A stretch of DNA of 64,000 nt from Hyperoplus lanceolatus (Eukaryota; Chordata; Actinopteri; Uranoscopiformes; Ammodytidae), in the NCBI GenBank assembly GCA_026929865.2, contig CM049403.1:21298001-21362000 (forward strand). Direction: 5' to 3'. The position numbers and the translations under genes are program-made. Each line of letters starts with the position of its first letter. The first letter of the stretch is position 1. Shown here piece after piece: positions 24,701-34,814 of this stretch. The notes beneath the pieces are model-generated. The model worked only from the letters and a program-made list of their open reading frames with translations. It was not told the origin of the DNA and did not search any database.

Positions 24701-26463
24701 GAAGTGGGCAGATCCCAAACTCTGCTGTCTAAGGGTTGGATAATGACCTTGACCACCCCATTTACACCCTACAGAACCAAAACAATTTGGGTGGGAGGCA
24801 CAAGATGAACTTGACCTCTATGATTTTAGCACATAACATGAACTAGAGTAGTTTGAATGTTCTGCTAATGTCAGGGCCCAACAAAAGGATGCTGGTTTAA
24901 AATATGGAGCTACAGTCAGAATAACTGCCAACATTCTGATTATTTACATGTGAAAAGATAAAAAACTAGCAGAAGGCTGACATCATATTTAATCTAAAGG
25001 GTTTATCAGAGCTCTGTTCATTTGGCAGTCAAGGACTAAGGATATTGTACAGTATATTACCCCAATTGAAATACCCACTCAGTTTTTGACTTATTTTACA
25101 CATTGAAACAACTCACTTTTACTTATAACATGCATTTCATCTGACAAACTTAAATAGATTCAAGTTTGCTAGTTTGGGTACATTCACATATATTTTAAAA
25201 TCGTTAAATTTCCCACGTGATGGTAATGTTTAGCCAATATTGCCAGTCAAGCCTCCATTTAGGTGTTGAGTGGCTACCTTGAATAATTCTTAATAGAAAT
25301 GATTCATAAGTGGGGTGACTTTGTCTCAACAGCAAATATGGTTATGTAATTAAAGATCAGTTCTTTGAACTTTATTTTGAATGAGCTTACTGGATAGGAG
25401 GTCACAACAATACCCACCACCTAAACTGAGATCAGAGATCCTGTCAAACGGCAACCAAGTAATGCAGGTTTTCTATTTGCTCAGTCTTGCCAAAGGGAAA
25501 TGATTCCCTCTCCCAACTGCTTTGAAATCTACTTTAATCTATCCGACCAGGGGTCTAAAGGAAACAGGTTTAATCTTTTGATTCAAGTGCCCCTCACTGA
25601 GTACATAATTCTCTTTGGAGTATGAGTTGGCAGCCTCAACCCTGAAGATCAAACTGTTGCTGTGGTCAAAATAGTGACATCATCAATTTAAAATTGTTTA
25701 GATTGATTAGATTGATTTTGGAAGACAGGAATATGGAAAAAACTCAAGGTTGACTGCTTTGGTTTCCAATTGCCATGACCTTTTCCAAGCACTGACGTCT
25801 CGCAGTATATTCTGCTTTTGGATCAACCCCAACCCAAAATATAATTCAGTTTATGCGTTGTTGTTTTGTTACTTTTCTTGTCGACCAGTGTGGCCAAAAG
25901 GGCAAACATCAAACTGAGGAAGGAATGAAGTGTGTAGATGTCCATTCCGGCAACAACACTCAGAGCTCAGACATCCAGCAAAATGCCAGCGCATCAGGGT
26001 GAGAGCCAACCTGGTTCAACAGAGAGTAACGCACACGCGCACACACACACACACACACACACAACATATATAACCCCAGTCCTATTATTAAATAATTTTT
26101 CCCCCTTTTTCCACTTCTAACACCTTCTTGTATAGTACTGTTTGTGCTTTTCTGAAGACAGGACCTGAATGGAGAAGGAGAATTATGTCAGTTTGTATTG
26201 TTAATCAGACATTACAAAAACAATGGCTGGCACACATAAAATTAAATCACTGAAGTTGTTAATTCAGTATATACAGCCTGTGGAGGCAAGACACATTACA
26301 AAGTCAAAGTATCCACTCCCCTCCATTATCCTCCTATTTCAATGCACTGGGAAACTGCAGACAGATGGGACAGATGGTACAATTTGGGGAATAACTTTTA
26401 GATCAAGTCTAATTCTACTTTTGTTGTAGAGATTCACTCAATACATTTCCAGCTACATTTATA
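21718..26463. other. Long non-coding stretch, mostly unique
   Basis: Apart from an (AC)n microsatellite at about 26041-26063 I see no gene, RNA or transposon end in these 4.7 kb. No reading frame shows splice-flanked or family-like sequence. Confidence 0.5.
26041..26063 (+). repeat. (AC)n microsatellite
   Basis: A run of AC dinucleotides preceded by a short CACGCGC variant. Confidence 0.9.
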
Positions 26464-26465
26464 TA

Positions 26466-27686
26466 CAGTGCGTTCCAAATTATTATGCAAATGATATTTT
26501 TCTCCATTGAACTTGTGAGTTTTTGGAGAGTTTCTGCTTGAATATCTTTGCAGGATGCCAGAATAGCCTCCCATAGCTGCTGTTTTGATGTGAACTGCCT
26601 CCCAACCGCATAGATGTTTTGCTTGAGGATGCTCCAAAGGTTCTCAATAGGGTTGAGGTCAGGGGAAGATGGGGCCACACCATGGGGTTCTGTCCTTTTA
26701 TGCCCATAGCAGCCAGTGACACAGAGGTAGTCTTTGCAGCATGAGATGGTGCATTGTCATTCATGAAGATGATTTTACTACGGAAGGCACTGTCCTTCTT
26801 TTTGTACCACGGAAGAAAGTGGTCAGTCAGAAATTAAACATACTTTGCCGAGGTCATTTTCACACTGTCAGGGACCCTAACGGGGCCTACCAGCTCTCTC
26901 CCCATGATTCCGGCCCAAAACATGACTCCGCCACCTCCTTGCTGACATTCCAGCCTTGTTAGGACATTGTGGCCATTCACCAACCATCCACTACTCCATC
27001 CATCCGACCATCCAGGGTTGCACGGCACTCATCAGTAAACAAGACTGTTTGAAAATTAGTCTTCGTGTATTTCTGAGCCCAGTGCAACCGTTTCTGCTTG
27101 TGAGCATTGTTTAGGGGTGGCCGAATAACAGGTTTATGCACAACTGCAAACCTCTGGAGGATCCTACACCTTGAGGTTTGCGGGACTCTAGAGGCACCAG
27201 CGGCTTCAAATACCTGTCTGCTGCTCTGTAACAGCATTTTAGCAGCTGCTCTCCTAATCCGATGAATTTGTCTGGCAGGACCCTTCCTCATTATGCCTTT
27301 ATCTGCACCAACCCGTCTGTGCTCTGTATCAGCCACAAATCTCTTCACAGTACGATGATCACACAGTTTCTGTGAAATATCTAATGTTTTCATACCTTAT
27401 CCAAGGTATTGCACTATTTGACGATTTTCGGCAGCAGAGAGATCCTTTTTCTTTCCCATATTGCGTGAAACATGTGGCCTTCTTAATAATATGGAACGTC
27501 CTTCTTAAGTAGTTTTTCCTTTGATTGGGCTCACATGGCAAACTAATTATCCCAGGTGTATGAGATTAATTTCAATGATCCTAGGTACCCTGAGACACAA
27601 TATCATACATGAGTTTAATTGAAAAACAAAAAATTTAAAGTTTATGACACTTCAATCCAATTTGCATAATAATTTGGAACACAGTG
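26466..27686 (-). mobile_element. Tc1/mariner-superfamily element, DD37E type
   Basis: Inverted ends share GTTCCAAATTATTATGCAAA and are flanked by TA at 26464-26465 and 27687-27688. The total length of 1221 bp is normal for a complete element with one transposase gene. The gene is on the minus strand and is broken by frameshifts and stops. Confidence 0.9.
26500..27459 (-). pseudogene. DD37E transposase pseudogene
   Basis: The minus-strand product starts at 27459 (MGKKKDLSAAENRQIVQYLG), hits an early stop, and resumes as a helix-turn-helix region. Catalytic motifs follow in order: VLFTDEC (first D), FMNDNAPSHA (second D, codon 26756-26758) and SPDLNPIENLW (E, codon 26643-26645). The last two codons are 113 nt apart, which is 38 codons less one base. 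The ancestral spacing was therefore 37 residues, assigning it to the DD37E group rather than the usual DD34E of Tc1. Of several frame breaks, one lies between the second D and E and others near 26834 and 27390. Confidence 0.85.
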
Positions 27687-27837
27687 TATACATATATATA
27701 TATATATCTTGATAAACTAGTGATATCGAACAGATAGATTTTTCATTGGAGTTTCGGACCTGTTGTGGCAGTGTCGACAAATGTTTACAACGATAAACAA
27801 AATAAAGGGTAAAAACTTTGCATGCATTAAAAAAATA

Positions 27838-28035
27838 GTTAACAATTTACAATAAGGGTACATTAATTAACTGTTAGTTAATGCTTAACTGAGGCTTAAT
27901 AAGCATTTACTAAGCATTATCTAACTGTTAATAAATGCTTAATGAACATAAACTAAGCATTAACTAACTGTAATGCTTAGTGTATGCTTAACTAAGCATT
28001 AGTTAACAAAGCATTCACTAACCGTAAATAACTTA
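27838..28035. repeat. Palindrome-rich dispersed repeat (TTAGTTAATGC words)
   Basis: The sequence is built of alternating TTAACTAAGCATT and AATGCTTAGTTAA words, so both strands look alike, preceded by acaatttacaataagggtac. This resembles a short dispersed fish repeat family. A similar opening (tactttacaataaggtac) begins the palindromic insert at 34113. Confidence 0.6.
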
Positions 28036-28551
28036 GCATTAACACTTACTTAAAGGTGAAGTAAGCGGTTTATTTATGTTAATATAAGTGTAAAATTGCT
28101 CTTTATTCATACAGTGATCACTTACATAATGTGCGCGTTCAATAAAGCCGATCTCTCAGTCAGCTGCTTTGCATGTAATCAGCAAATTTTTATCCAATCA
28201 GAAGAGAGAACGCTTCAAACCGAAGAGCCTTTTTCTTTTTCCTCCCGTCAGCTGTTCGAATGCTACCTTTACGCATGGCGGTGGAGACGAAACCAAAACA
28301 ACACACAGCGGGGCTCGGCGGTCCGGCGATAAGGAAACAGTAGCCTAAACCAACGTTTTACAAGAAACTTTATAAAGACACACTTAAAATAACGATCTCT
28401 GCCCAAACAAAAAGCTCTGACTTGGATAACTTAATGGAGCGATCGACGAGCAAAAACCATTGGACATGTGTCTGATGACGGGCTGTTATATTAATAATAA
28501 ACAGCACGCTGCACATTAGAACAGCATGTAATCGTATCCGTCCGGAGAGGG
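28036..28551. other. Non-coding, nothing recognised
   Basis: No exon or element boundary could be supported. A short frame at 28096-28332 has no recognisable motif. Confidence 0.4.
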
Positions 28552-28558
28552 CAAACAT

Positions 28559-29282
28559 ACGGAAGAGGATTAGGGCCACACATGAAAAAAAAAAAAGGTT
28601 CTGACTTTATTCTCAGAATTCTGACATTAATCTCAGAATTCTGACTTTAATGTCAGAATTCTGAGAAAAAAGTCAGAATTCTGACTTTAATCTCAGAATT
28701 CTGACTTTTTTCTCAGAATTCTGACTTTTTTCTCAGAATTCTGACTTTTTTTTTTGATTTCTGACTTTTTTTATATACTATGAAAAAAACATGAAAAAAA
28801 AGTCAGAAAAAAAGTCAGAATTCTGAGATTAAAGTCAGAATTCTGAGATTAAAGTCAGAATTCTGAGAATAAAGTCAGAATTCTGACCTTTTTTTTTTAC
28901 TTTTTTTATATACATGAAAAAAAAATCAGAATTCTGAGATTAAAGTCAGAATTCTGACTTTTTTCTCAGAATTCTGAGATTAAAGTCAGAATTCTGAGAT
29001 TAATGTCAGAATTCTGAGAATAAAGTCAGAATTCTGAGATTAAAGTCAGAATTCTGAGATTAAAGTCAGAATTCTGAGAATAAAGTCAGAATTCTGACCT
29101 TTTTTTTTTACTTTTTTATATACATGAAAAAAAAAATCAGAATTCTGAGATTAAAGTCAGAATTCTGACTTTTTTCTCAGAATTCTGAGATTAAAGTCAG
29201 AATTCTGAGATTAATGTCAGAATTCTGAGAATAAAGTCAGAACTTTTTTTTTTTTCATGTGTGGCCCTAATCCTCTTCCGTA
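28559..29282. mobile_element. Fold-back element packed with GAATTC palindromes
   Basis: The termini ACGGAAGAGGATTAGGGCCA and its inverse (about 30 bp in all, reaching into a poly-A/poly-T segment) are flanked by CAAACAT at 28552-28558 and 29283-29289. The interior is an array of CAGAATTCTGA palindromes, about 25 GAATTC sites, separated by short ACTTTTTTCT or GATTAAAGT spacers. A block of about 140 bp occurs twice, near 28885 and 29096. There is no coding capacity. The duplication of 7-8 bp suggests hAT-type mobilisation, but this is inferred. Confidence 0.85.
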
Positions 29283-29915
29283 CAAACATGATAATTTTTC
29301 TGCACACAAATTATTAATTTGCCAAAGTTGATAGTTGTGTTTTTTTTTCAAGTTGAATACAAATGAGCAATGTTAATATTCCAAAGGGCAAAAGCTTTTC
29401 CTGGACTGTTGTCAGTCTGTGTTTTTAGTTTCTAGGGCACATACTGGCATTTGGGCTTATAAAGCCAAACATTTATTTTTTTGTCTGGCCTATTTAATGT
29501 GAAAATTGACAATTTCCTAATCCTAAAGTACTCTTGATAATCTTTCAAGGCACACACTAGACACACTTTTTTTTCCAGACATATCAAAAACAATACAAAA
29601 CAAAATGAAAAGCATACGAATACAACAAACAAAATGTATGTTTAAATGACTTCACAAAAATAAAAAAAATAATCTGTATTGATGTGCTATGCCTGAAAAG
29701 GAGCAGGAAGAAGTATACACTTATTTAATCCTACCCCTTTTCCATAGTAAAATAAATAAAAATATTTATTATATTCACTTCTTGTATTCCAATCTCTATA
29801 CAATCTATCTATACAATTGGCGATACTATATTTGACATTTACGATCTATACATACATACAACTTAATATACTATGATTTTTTATATATTATGAACAATCA
29901 ATATATCCATATCTA

Positions 29916-31535
29916 CACTCAACAAAAATATAAACGCAACACTATTGTTTATGCTTCCATTTTTCATGAGATGGACTTAAAGATCTAAAATTCATTCCAG
30001 ATACACAATATTACCATTTCTCTCAAACATTGTTCACAAATCTGTCTAAATGTGTGATAGTGAGTACTTCTGCTTTGCTGAGATAATCCATCCCACCTCA
30101 CAGGTGTGCCACATCAAGATGCTGATCTGACATCATGATTAGTGCACAGGTGTGCCTTAGACTGTCCACAATAAAAGGCCTGAAATGTGCAGTTTTGTCT
30201 CACAGCAAAATGCCACAGATGCCACAAGCATTGAGGGAGCGTGCAATTGGCATGCTGACAGCAGGAATGTCAACCAGATCTGTTGCTCGTGCATTGAATG
30301 TTCATTTCTCCACCATAAGCCGTCTCCAAAGGCGTTTCAGAGAATATGGCAGTACATCCAACCGGCCTCACAACCGCAGACCACGTGTAACCACACCAGC
30401 CCAGGACCTTCACATCCAGCAGGTTAACCTCCAAGATTGTCTGAGACCAGCCACTGAGACAGCTGCTGAAACAATTGGTTTGCATAACCAAACAATTTCT
30501 GCACAAGCTGTCAGAAACCGTCTCAGGGAAGCTCAACTGCATGCTCGTCGTCCTCATCGGGGTCTTGACCTGACTCCAGCTTGTTGCCGTAACAGACTTG
30601 AGTGGGCAAATGCTCACATTCGATGGCGTCTGGCACGTTGGAGAGGTGTTCTCTTCACGGATGAATCTCGGTTTACATTGTTCAGGGCAGATGGCAGACA
30701 GCGTGTGTGGCGTTGTGTGGGTGAGCGCTTTGCTGATGTCAATGTTGTGGATCGAGTGGTCCATGGTGGTGGTGGGGTTATGGTATGGGCAGGCATCTGT
30801 TATGGACGAAGAACAGGTGCATTTTATTGATGGCATTTTGAATGCACAGAGATACCGTGATGAGATCCTGAGGCCCATTGTTGTGCCATACATCCATGAA
30901 CATCACCTCACGTTTCAGCAAGATAATGCACGGCCCCATGTTACAAGGATCTGTACACAATTAAGCTGAAAATGTCCCAGTTCTTGCATGGCCAGCATAC
31001 TCATCGGACATGTCACCCATTGAGCATGTTTGGAATGTGCTTGACCGGCGTATACGACAGCGTGCACCACTTCCCACTAATATCCAGCAACTTCGCACAG
31101 CCATTGAAGAGGAGTGGACCAACATTCCACAGGCCACAATTGACAATCTGATAAACTCTATGCGAAGAAGATGTGTTGCACTGCATGAGGCAAATGGTGG
31201 TCACACCAGATACTGACTGGTTCTGAGTCCCCAGACCCCCAATAAAGCAAAAAAATGCACATTTCAGAGTGGCCTTTTATTGTGGACAGTCTAAGGCACA
31301 CCTGTGCACTAATCATGATGTCAGATCAGCATCTTGATGTGGCACACCTGTGAGGTGGGATGGATTATCTCAGCAAAGCAGAAGTGGTCACTATCACACA
31401 TGTAGACAGATTTGTGAACAATGTTTGAGAGAAATGGTAATATTGTGTATCTGGAATGAATTTTAGATATTTAAGTCCATCTCATGAAAAGTGGGAGCAA
31501 AAATAAAAGTGTTGCGTTTATATTTTTGTTGAGTG
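29916..31535 (+). mobile_element. Nearly full-length Tc1-like element, DD34E
   Basis: The ends CACTCAACAAAAATATAAAC and its inverse are flanked by duplicated TA (29914-29915 and 31536-31537). Subterminal inverted repeats extend for about 250 bp on each side. At 1620 bp with one transposase gene it is the most complete transposon in the window, yet it is inactive because of two frameshifts. The deleted copy at 6732-7598 belongs to the same family. Confidence 0.95.
30210..31216 (+). pseudogene. Tc1-like transposase pseudogene, DD34E, two frameshifts
   Basis: The start at 30210 opens MPQMPQALRERAIGMLTAGM, a helix-turn-helix DNA-binding region, followed by an AT-hook-like linker (NRPHNRRPRVTTP). 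Catalytic motifs follow: LFTDESRF (first D), QQDNARPH (second D, codon 30922) and SPIEHVW (E, codon 31022). The frame is intact for about 200 codons. A 2-nt loss near 30811 shifts it, then a net 5-nt loss near 30960 shifts it back just after the second D. Correcting those gives 34 residues between second D and E. The frame ends GGHTRY-stop at 31216. It would normally cut and paste the element at TA sites. Confidence 0.95.
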
Positions 31536-31580
31536 TACATACATATCTATGCAATCAGTATATATATCCAGATATTAAAG

Positions 31581-33378
31581 CAGGTTAATACAAACAAACT
31601 AATTTGTACTTATTCCCTCACCAAATGAGCATTGATAAGAGAATCGATAAGGAATCGGACTGATAAGCAATATCGGAATCAGAATCTTAAATTCGTATCA
31701 ATTCCCATTCCTACTCCTGGAATATCATTGAGTCTCACTAACCTCTGGTGGATGCTGAATACTCATATTGAAAAAATCCTGCATGTAATGATGAATAAAT
31801 AATTGTTTTCCCAGCTATGGGTTAAATTGTCAATAATGAACTTTAAATCTCAACAAGACAGCACAGTCCTTTAGGTGTTCAGAGAAATGTAAATTTTAAT
31901 ATTTACAATTCTGGGCAAACTGCACCTGCTTAAGAGAAACATGGTGATATGATATGATCCAGAGCAACAAGTGTTACTAGGCTTGTAGATGATGCAGTCT
32001 GAATGGAAATGGAACGTTCATCATTTTAAGTCTGACTACAATGGTGTGCTCTGCCTGGTTATGGATGCTATGCATCAATAAGTCTGTTATCCATTCCCCT
32101 TCCCACAGAAACACAGGTTCATGTAATTATGTAATGTTAGAGTTGGGCTCTTTTCTAATACTGCTTGAAGTGAAAGATAAACCAGCTTTCTCTGTGTGAA
32201 CCACAAGACAATTCCAACAGAGCTACACTTCGTAATATTGCAAAGGGCGAAAATGGCGATTAGCATGGAATGTGCCAATTAATCTCTAATTTCCAGAATA
32301 TTAAATTGCATTGATGTTTCGGAATTTGAAGCTAAGCTCATCACAGGCCTGAATGAATAATTGATCCTTTGAATAAAAGGTTAGCACAACATGTTACTAT
32401 AAAATAACACCCACACAGGACTTTCTTTTCTCCCACTGCCTAATAGGTTTGCCTCCTCCTTCCTCTCGTTTTCTTTTTCCAATGTTAGAAACACACTCAG
32501 CCACCTAGACAATTACAGACGTCTGCTCATTTTGCCTTTGGGAACTTATGGCAGTTTATAGGCCAGATACCGCACTTTAGAAGAAACAATTTGGTACAGC
32601 CATGAAAGAGCAGGAAAAACAGACATAAATCGCTTCTCTGTGTGGCGTAGATATCGCAATGCCCTCTTAAGGTAAATGGTTATATCTCATATATTTTCCC
32701 ATGTATTATAATGCTCTTGAACAACAATAATGGCATGGCTATGTATCATGATAGTGTGTAGGAAGTAAACTTTGCAAAAGGCAAAAGGGGATAATTGCGG
32801 AACATATTTTTGTCTAGATGACTTTCTCACAATGGATGTCCTCTTCCAATAAACAGAGAACACATCAACTGAGTTCAAAAGCGGATTACCTAAGTGCTTC
32901 TCAGAGGCTGGATGTTGGGTTATAGCACCACCAGAGGGCACCCTTTAGGGGATGAGAAAACTTAAAGTTGTGCTTCTAAATCTGCTTTGCTTTTACCTTG
33001 ATGTGTTCCCTCTTCTCCCTTTGAATGTATCTAAACTTTCTCACAACATAGTTCAAATGCTTACATTTAGTCAATACAAGAAGAAAGTTCAAGTGTTTTA
33101 ACTCAGCATTACTGACTGCATTCCATACAATAATAGCCTTGACAATATACAAGTGGAAGAGTTGCTTGTTAAAAATGTGTAAAATGCTGTCTGTTAAAAT
33201 GGCCTTGGGCAGGGCACTTGATCTCCAACTGTTCAAAGAAAAACTAAGGAGAAGAAACACTGTGACAACAGGGTCTCTGGTTTGTATCTCTGTACTACCT
33301 GGGCAACTTTCTGTGGAAAACAAGTAATGTGCTCTACTCAAGTATACACCTACTTTAAGGTGCAGCTAAGCAAGACAC
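31581..33378. other. Non-coding, nothing recognised
   Basis: No supported gene. The frames at 32976-33341 minus and 33139-33327 plus overlap each other and lack family-like motifs. Confidence 0.45.
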
Positions 33379-33381
33379 TAA

Positions 33382-34811
33382 GGGTGTATTCACACATGCC
33401 GTGTTTAGTTCGGTTGAAACGAGCTCAGATGCACTTCTGCCTTCGGTGCGCATCTTTCAGGCAGGTGTGAATACAGCAATCGCACTCGGGGGCGGACCAA
33501 ACAAACGCTGCGAGACCCAGCTGAAGAGGTAGTCTTGGTGCGTTTCCAAACGCACTCTGCTGCAGTTTGTTTGTGGTGTGAATTTGTCCGGACTCGATCC
33601 GACCCAAATGCAGGAGGCACTGTGCCTTTTCTTTCTTTTCTTTTTTAATAAATAGCCGTCAGCTTCACATTATGGGAAAGTGTTGTTGTCGCCATTGTTA
33701 GGACGATAACTTGTGGTTTGACCGGGAGCCCAGAACAATATATTACATTTGATTGAGAGGACGCATTAACATGCTGAATGTGTTCAGCGATCAGATGAAG
33801 GAGAGGGGAGCGTCTCTTGCACAGTGCCAACAGGTTCACGCTGCGCAAGAAATGTGTGTTTTTATTTTGCTTCCCATGTACGGGACCGTCAATACTATCC
33901 CTGTGTCTGTTTGGAGCTGAACTGCGCTGACCCAGCTGATACACAGCTTAATCAGCTGAGTGTCAGCTTGAGCCTATTCTTCTCGCGTGACGCGCGTCCA
34001 GCACCAAAAATACAGTAAAAATCATGTTTCACATTGTAGGCTACAAGCCACATAACGTGGCATTGACATAGGGCTACATAGTATAACCATATGAAACAAC
34101 AATAATTTGATGGGTAATACTTTACAATAAGGTACACAAAATTAGAGTAGTTACCGCTTTTAAAAGGTAAATTTACCTTTTAAAAAGGGTAACTACCCTT
34201 TTTAAAAGGTAAACTAACCTTTTTAAAAGGGGAAACTAACCTTTTTAAAAGGTAAACCTACCTTTTTTGAAAGGTAAATTTACCTTTTTAAAAGGTACAT
34301 TTACCTTTTTAAAAGTGTAACTACTACCTTTTTAAAAGGGTAACTACCCTTTTTAAAAGGTAAACTAACCTTTTTAAAAGGTAAACTTACCTTTTTTGAA
34401 AGGTAAGTTTACCTTTTAAAAAGGTTAGTTTACCTTTTTTGAAAGGTAAATTTACCTTTTAAAAAGGTTAGTTTACCTTTTAAAAAGGATAGTTACCCTT
34501 TTTAAAAGGTAAATTTACCTTTTAAAAAGGGTAACTACTCTTTGTAGGACATTTTTTATTTTTAACCCCATATTATATCAATGATATATATTTCGCAGTT
34601 TTAACTTCGTACTTCCTGTTTCTCTCCACCCCAGAATGTCTGTCCAATGAATGAATGACCTCAGATCACGTGTGGTTTTGCTTCGTAATGCTGGTTCCTT
34701 TGCTAAAGGGGCAATATGAAAGTGGACCACACCAAACAAAAAAAATCAAAACTCTATTTGGTCTGGACCAAGGCAAGTGAACTAGCGGACTTTCCCAGTG
34801 TGAATACACCC
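33382..34811. mobile_element. PIF/Harbinger-like MITE, copy 2
   Basis: The TIR GGGTGTATTCACAC and its inverse are flanked by perfect TAA target duplications at 33379-33381 and 34812-34814. The body aligns with 20698-21717 throughout, except for an extra 436 bp at 34113-34548. No transposase is encoded. Confidence 0.9.
34113..34548. repeat. Array of AT-rich perfect palindromes inserted in the Harbinger MITE
   Basis: Absent from the sister MITE at the equivalent point (near 21420). It opens ggtaatactttacaataagg and then consists of many units of about 20 bp such as AAAAGGTAAATTTACCTTTT, each its own reverse complement, with small spacer changes. It closes ggtaactactctttgtagg. The opening and closing parts share the inverted words GTAGTTAC and GTAACTAC, so the insert as a whole is also an inverted repeat. 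Confidence 0.8.
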
Positions 34812-34814
34812 TAA

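Larger units (their letters stand above)
29568..31580 (-). mobile_element. LINE 3' end, copy 2, split by a Tc1 element
   Basis: 29568-29915 and 31536-31580 together match 12480-12930 (shared blocks ggagcaggaagaagtataca and caattggcgatactatattt). The split falls exactly at a TA, where the Tc1 element of 29916-31535 was inserted. Confidence 0.7.

Noticed and set aside
28600..29250. CRISPR-like regular array
   Set aside because: Units are self-complementary, unevenly spaced and inside an inverted-repeat element in a vertebrate genome.
30270..30893. 207-codon minus-strand frame
   Set aside because: Lies antisense to the Tc1 transposase pseudogene; its composition follows from the other strand.
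34150..34540. CRISPR-like regular array
   Set aside because: No unique spacers; units are continuous palindromes.
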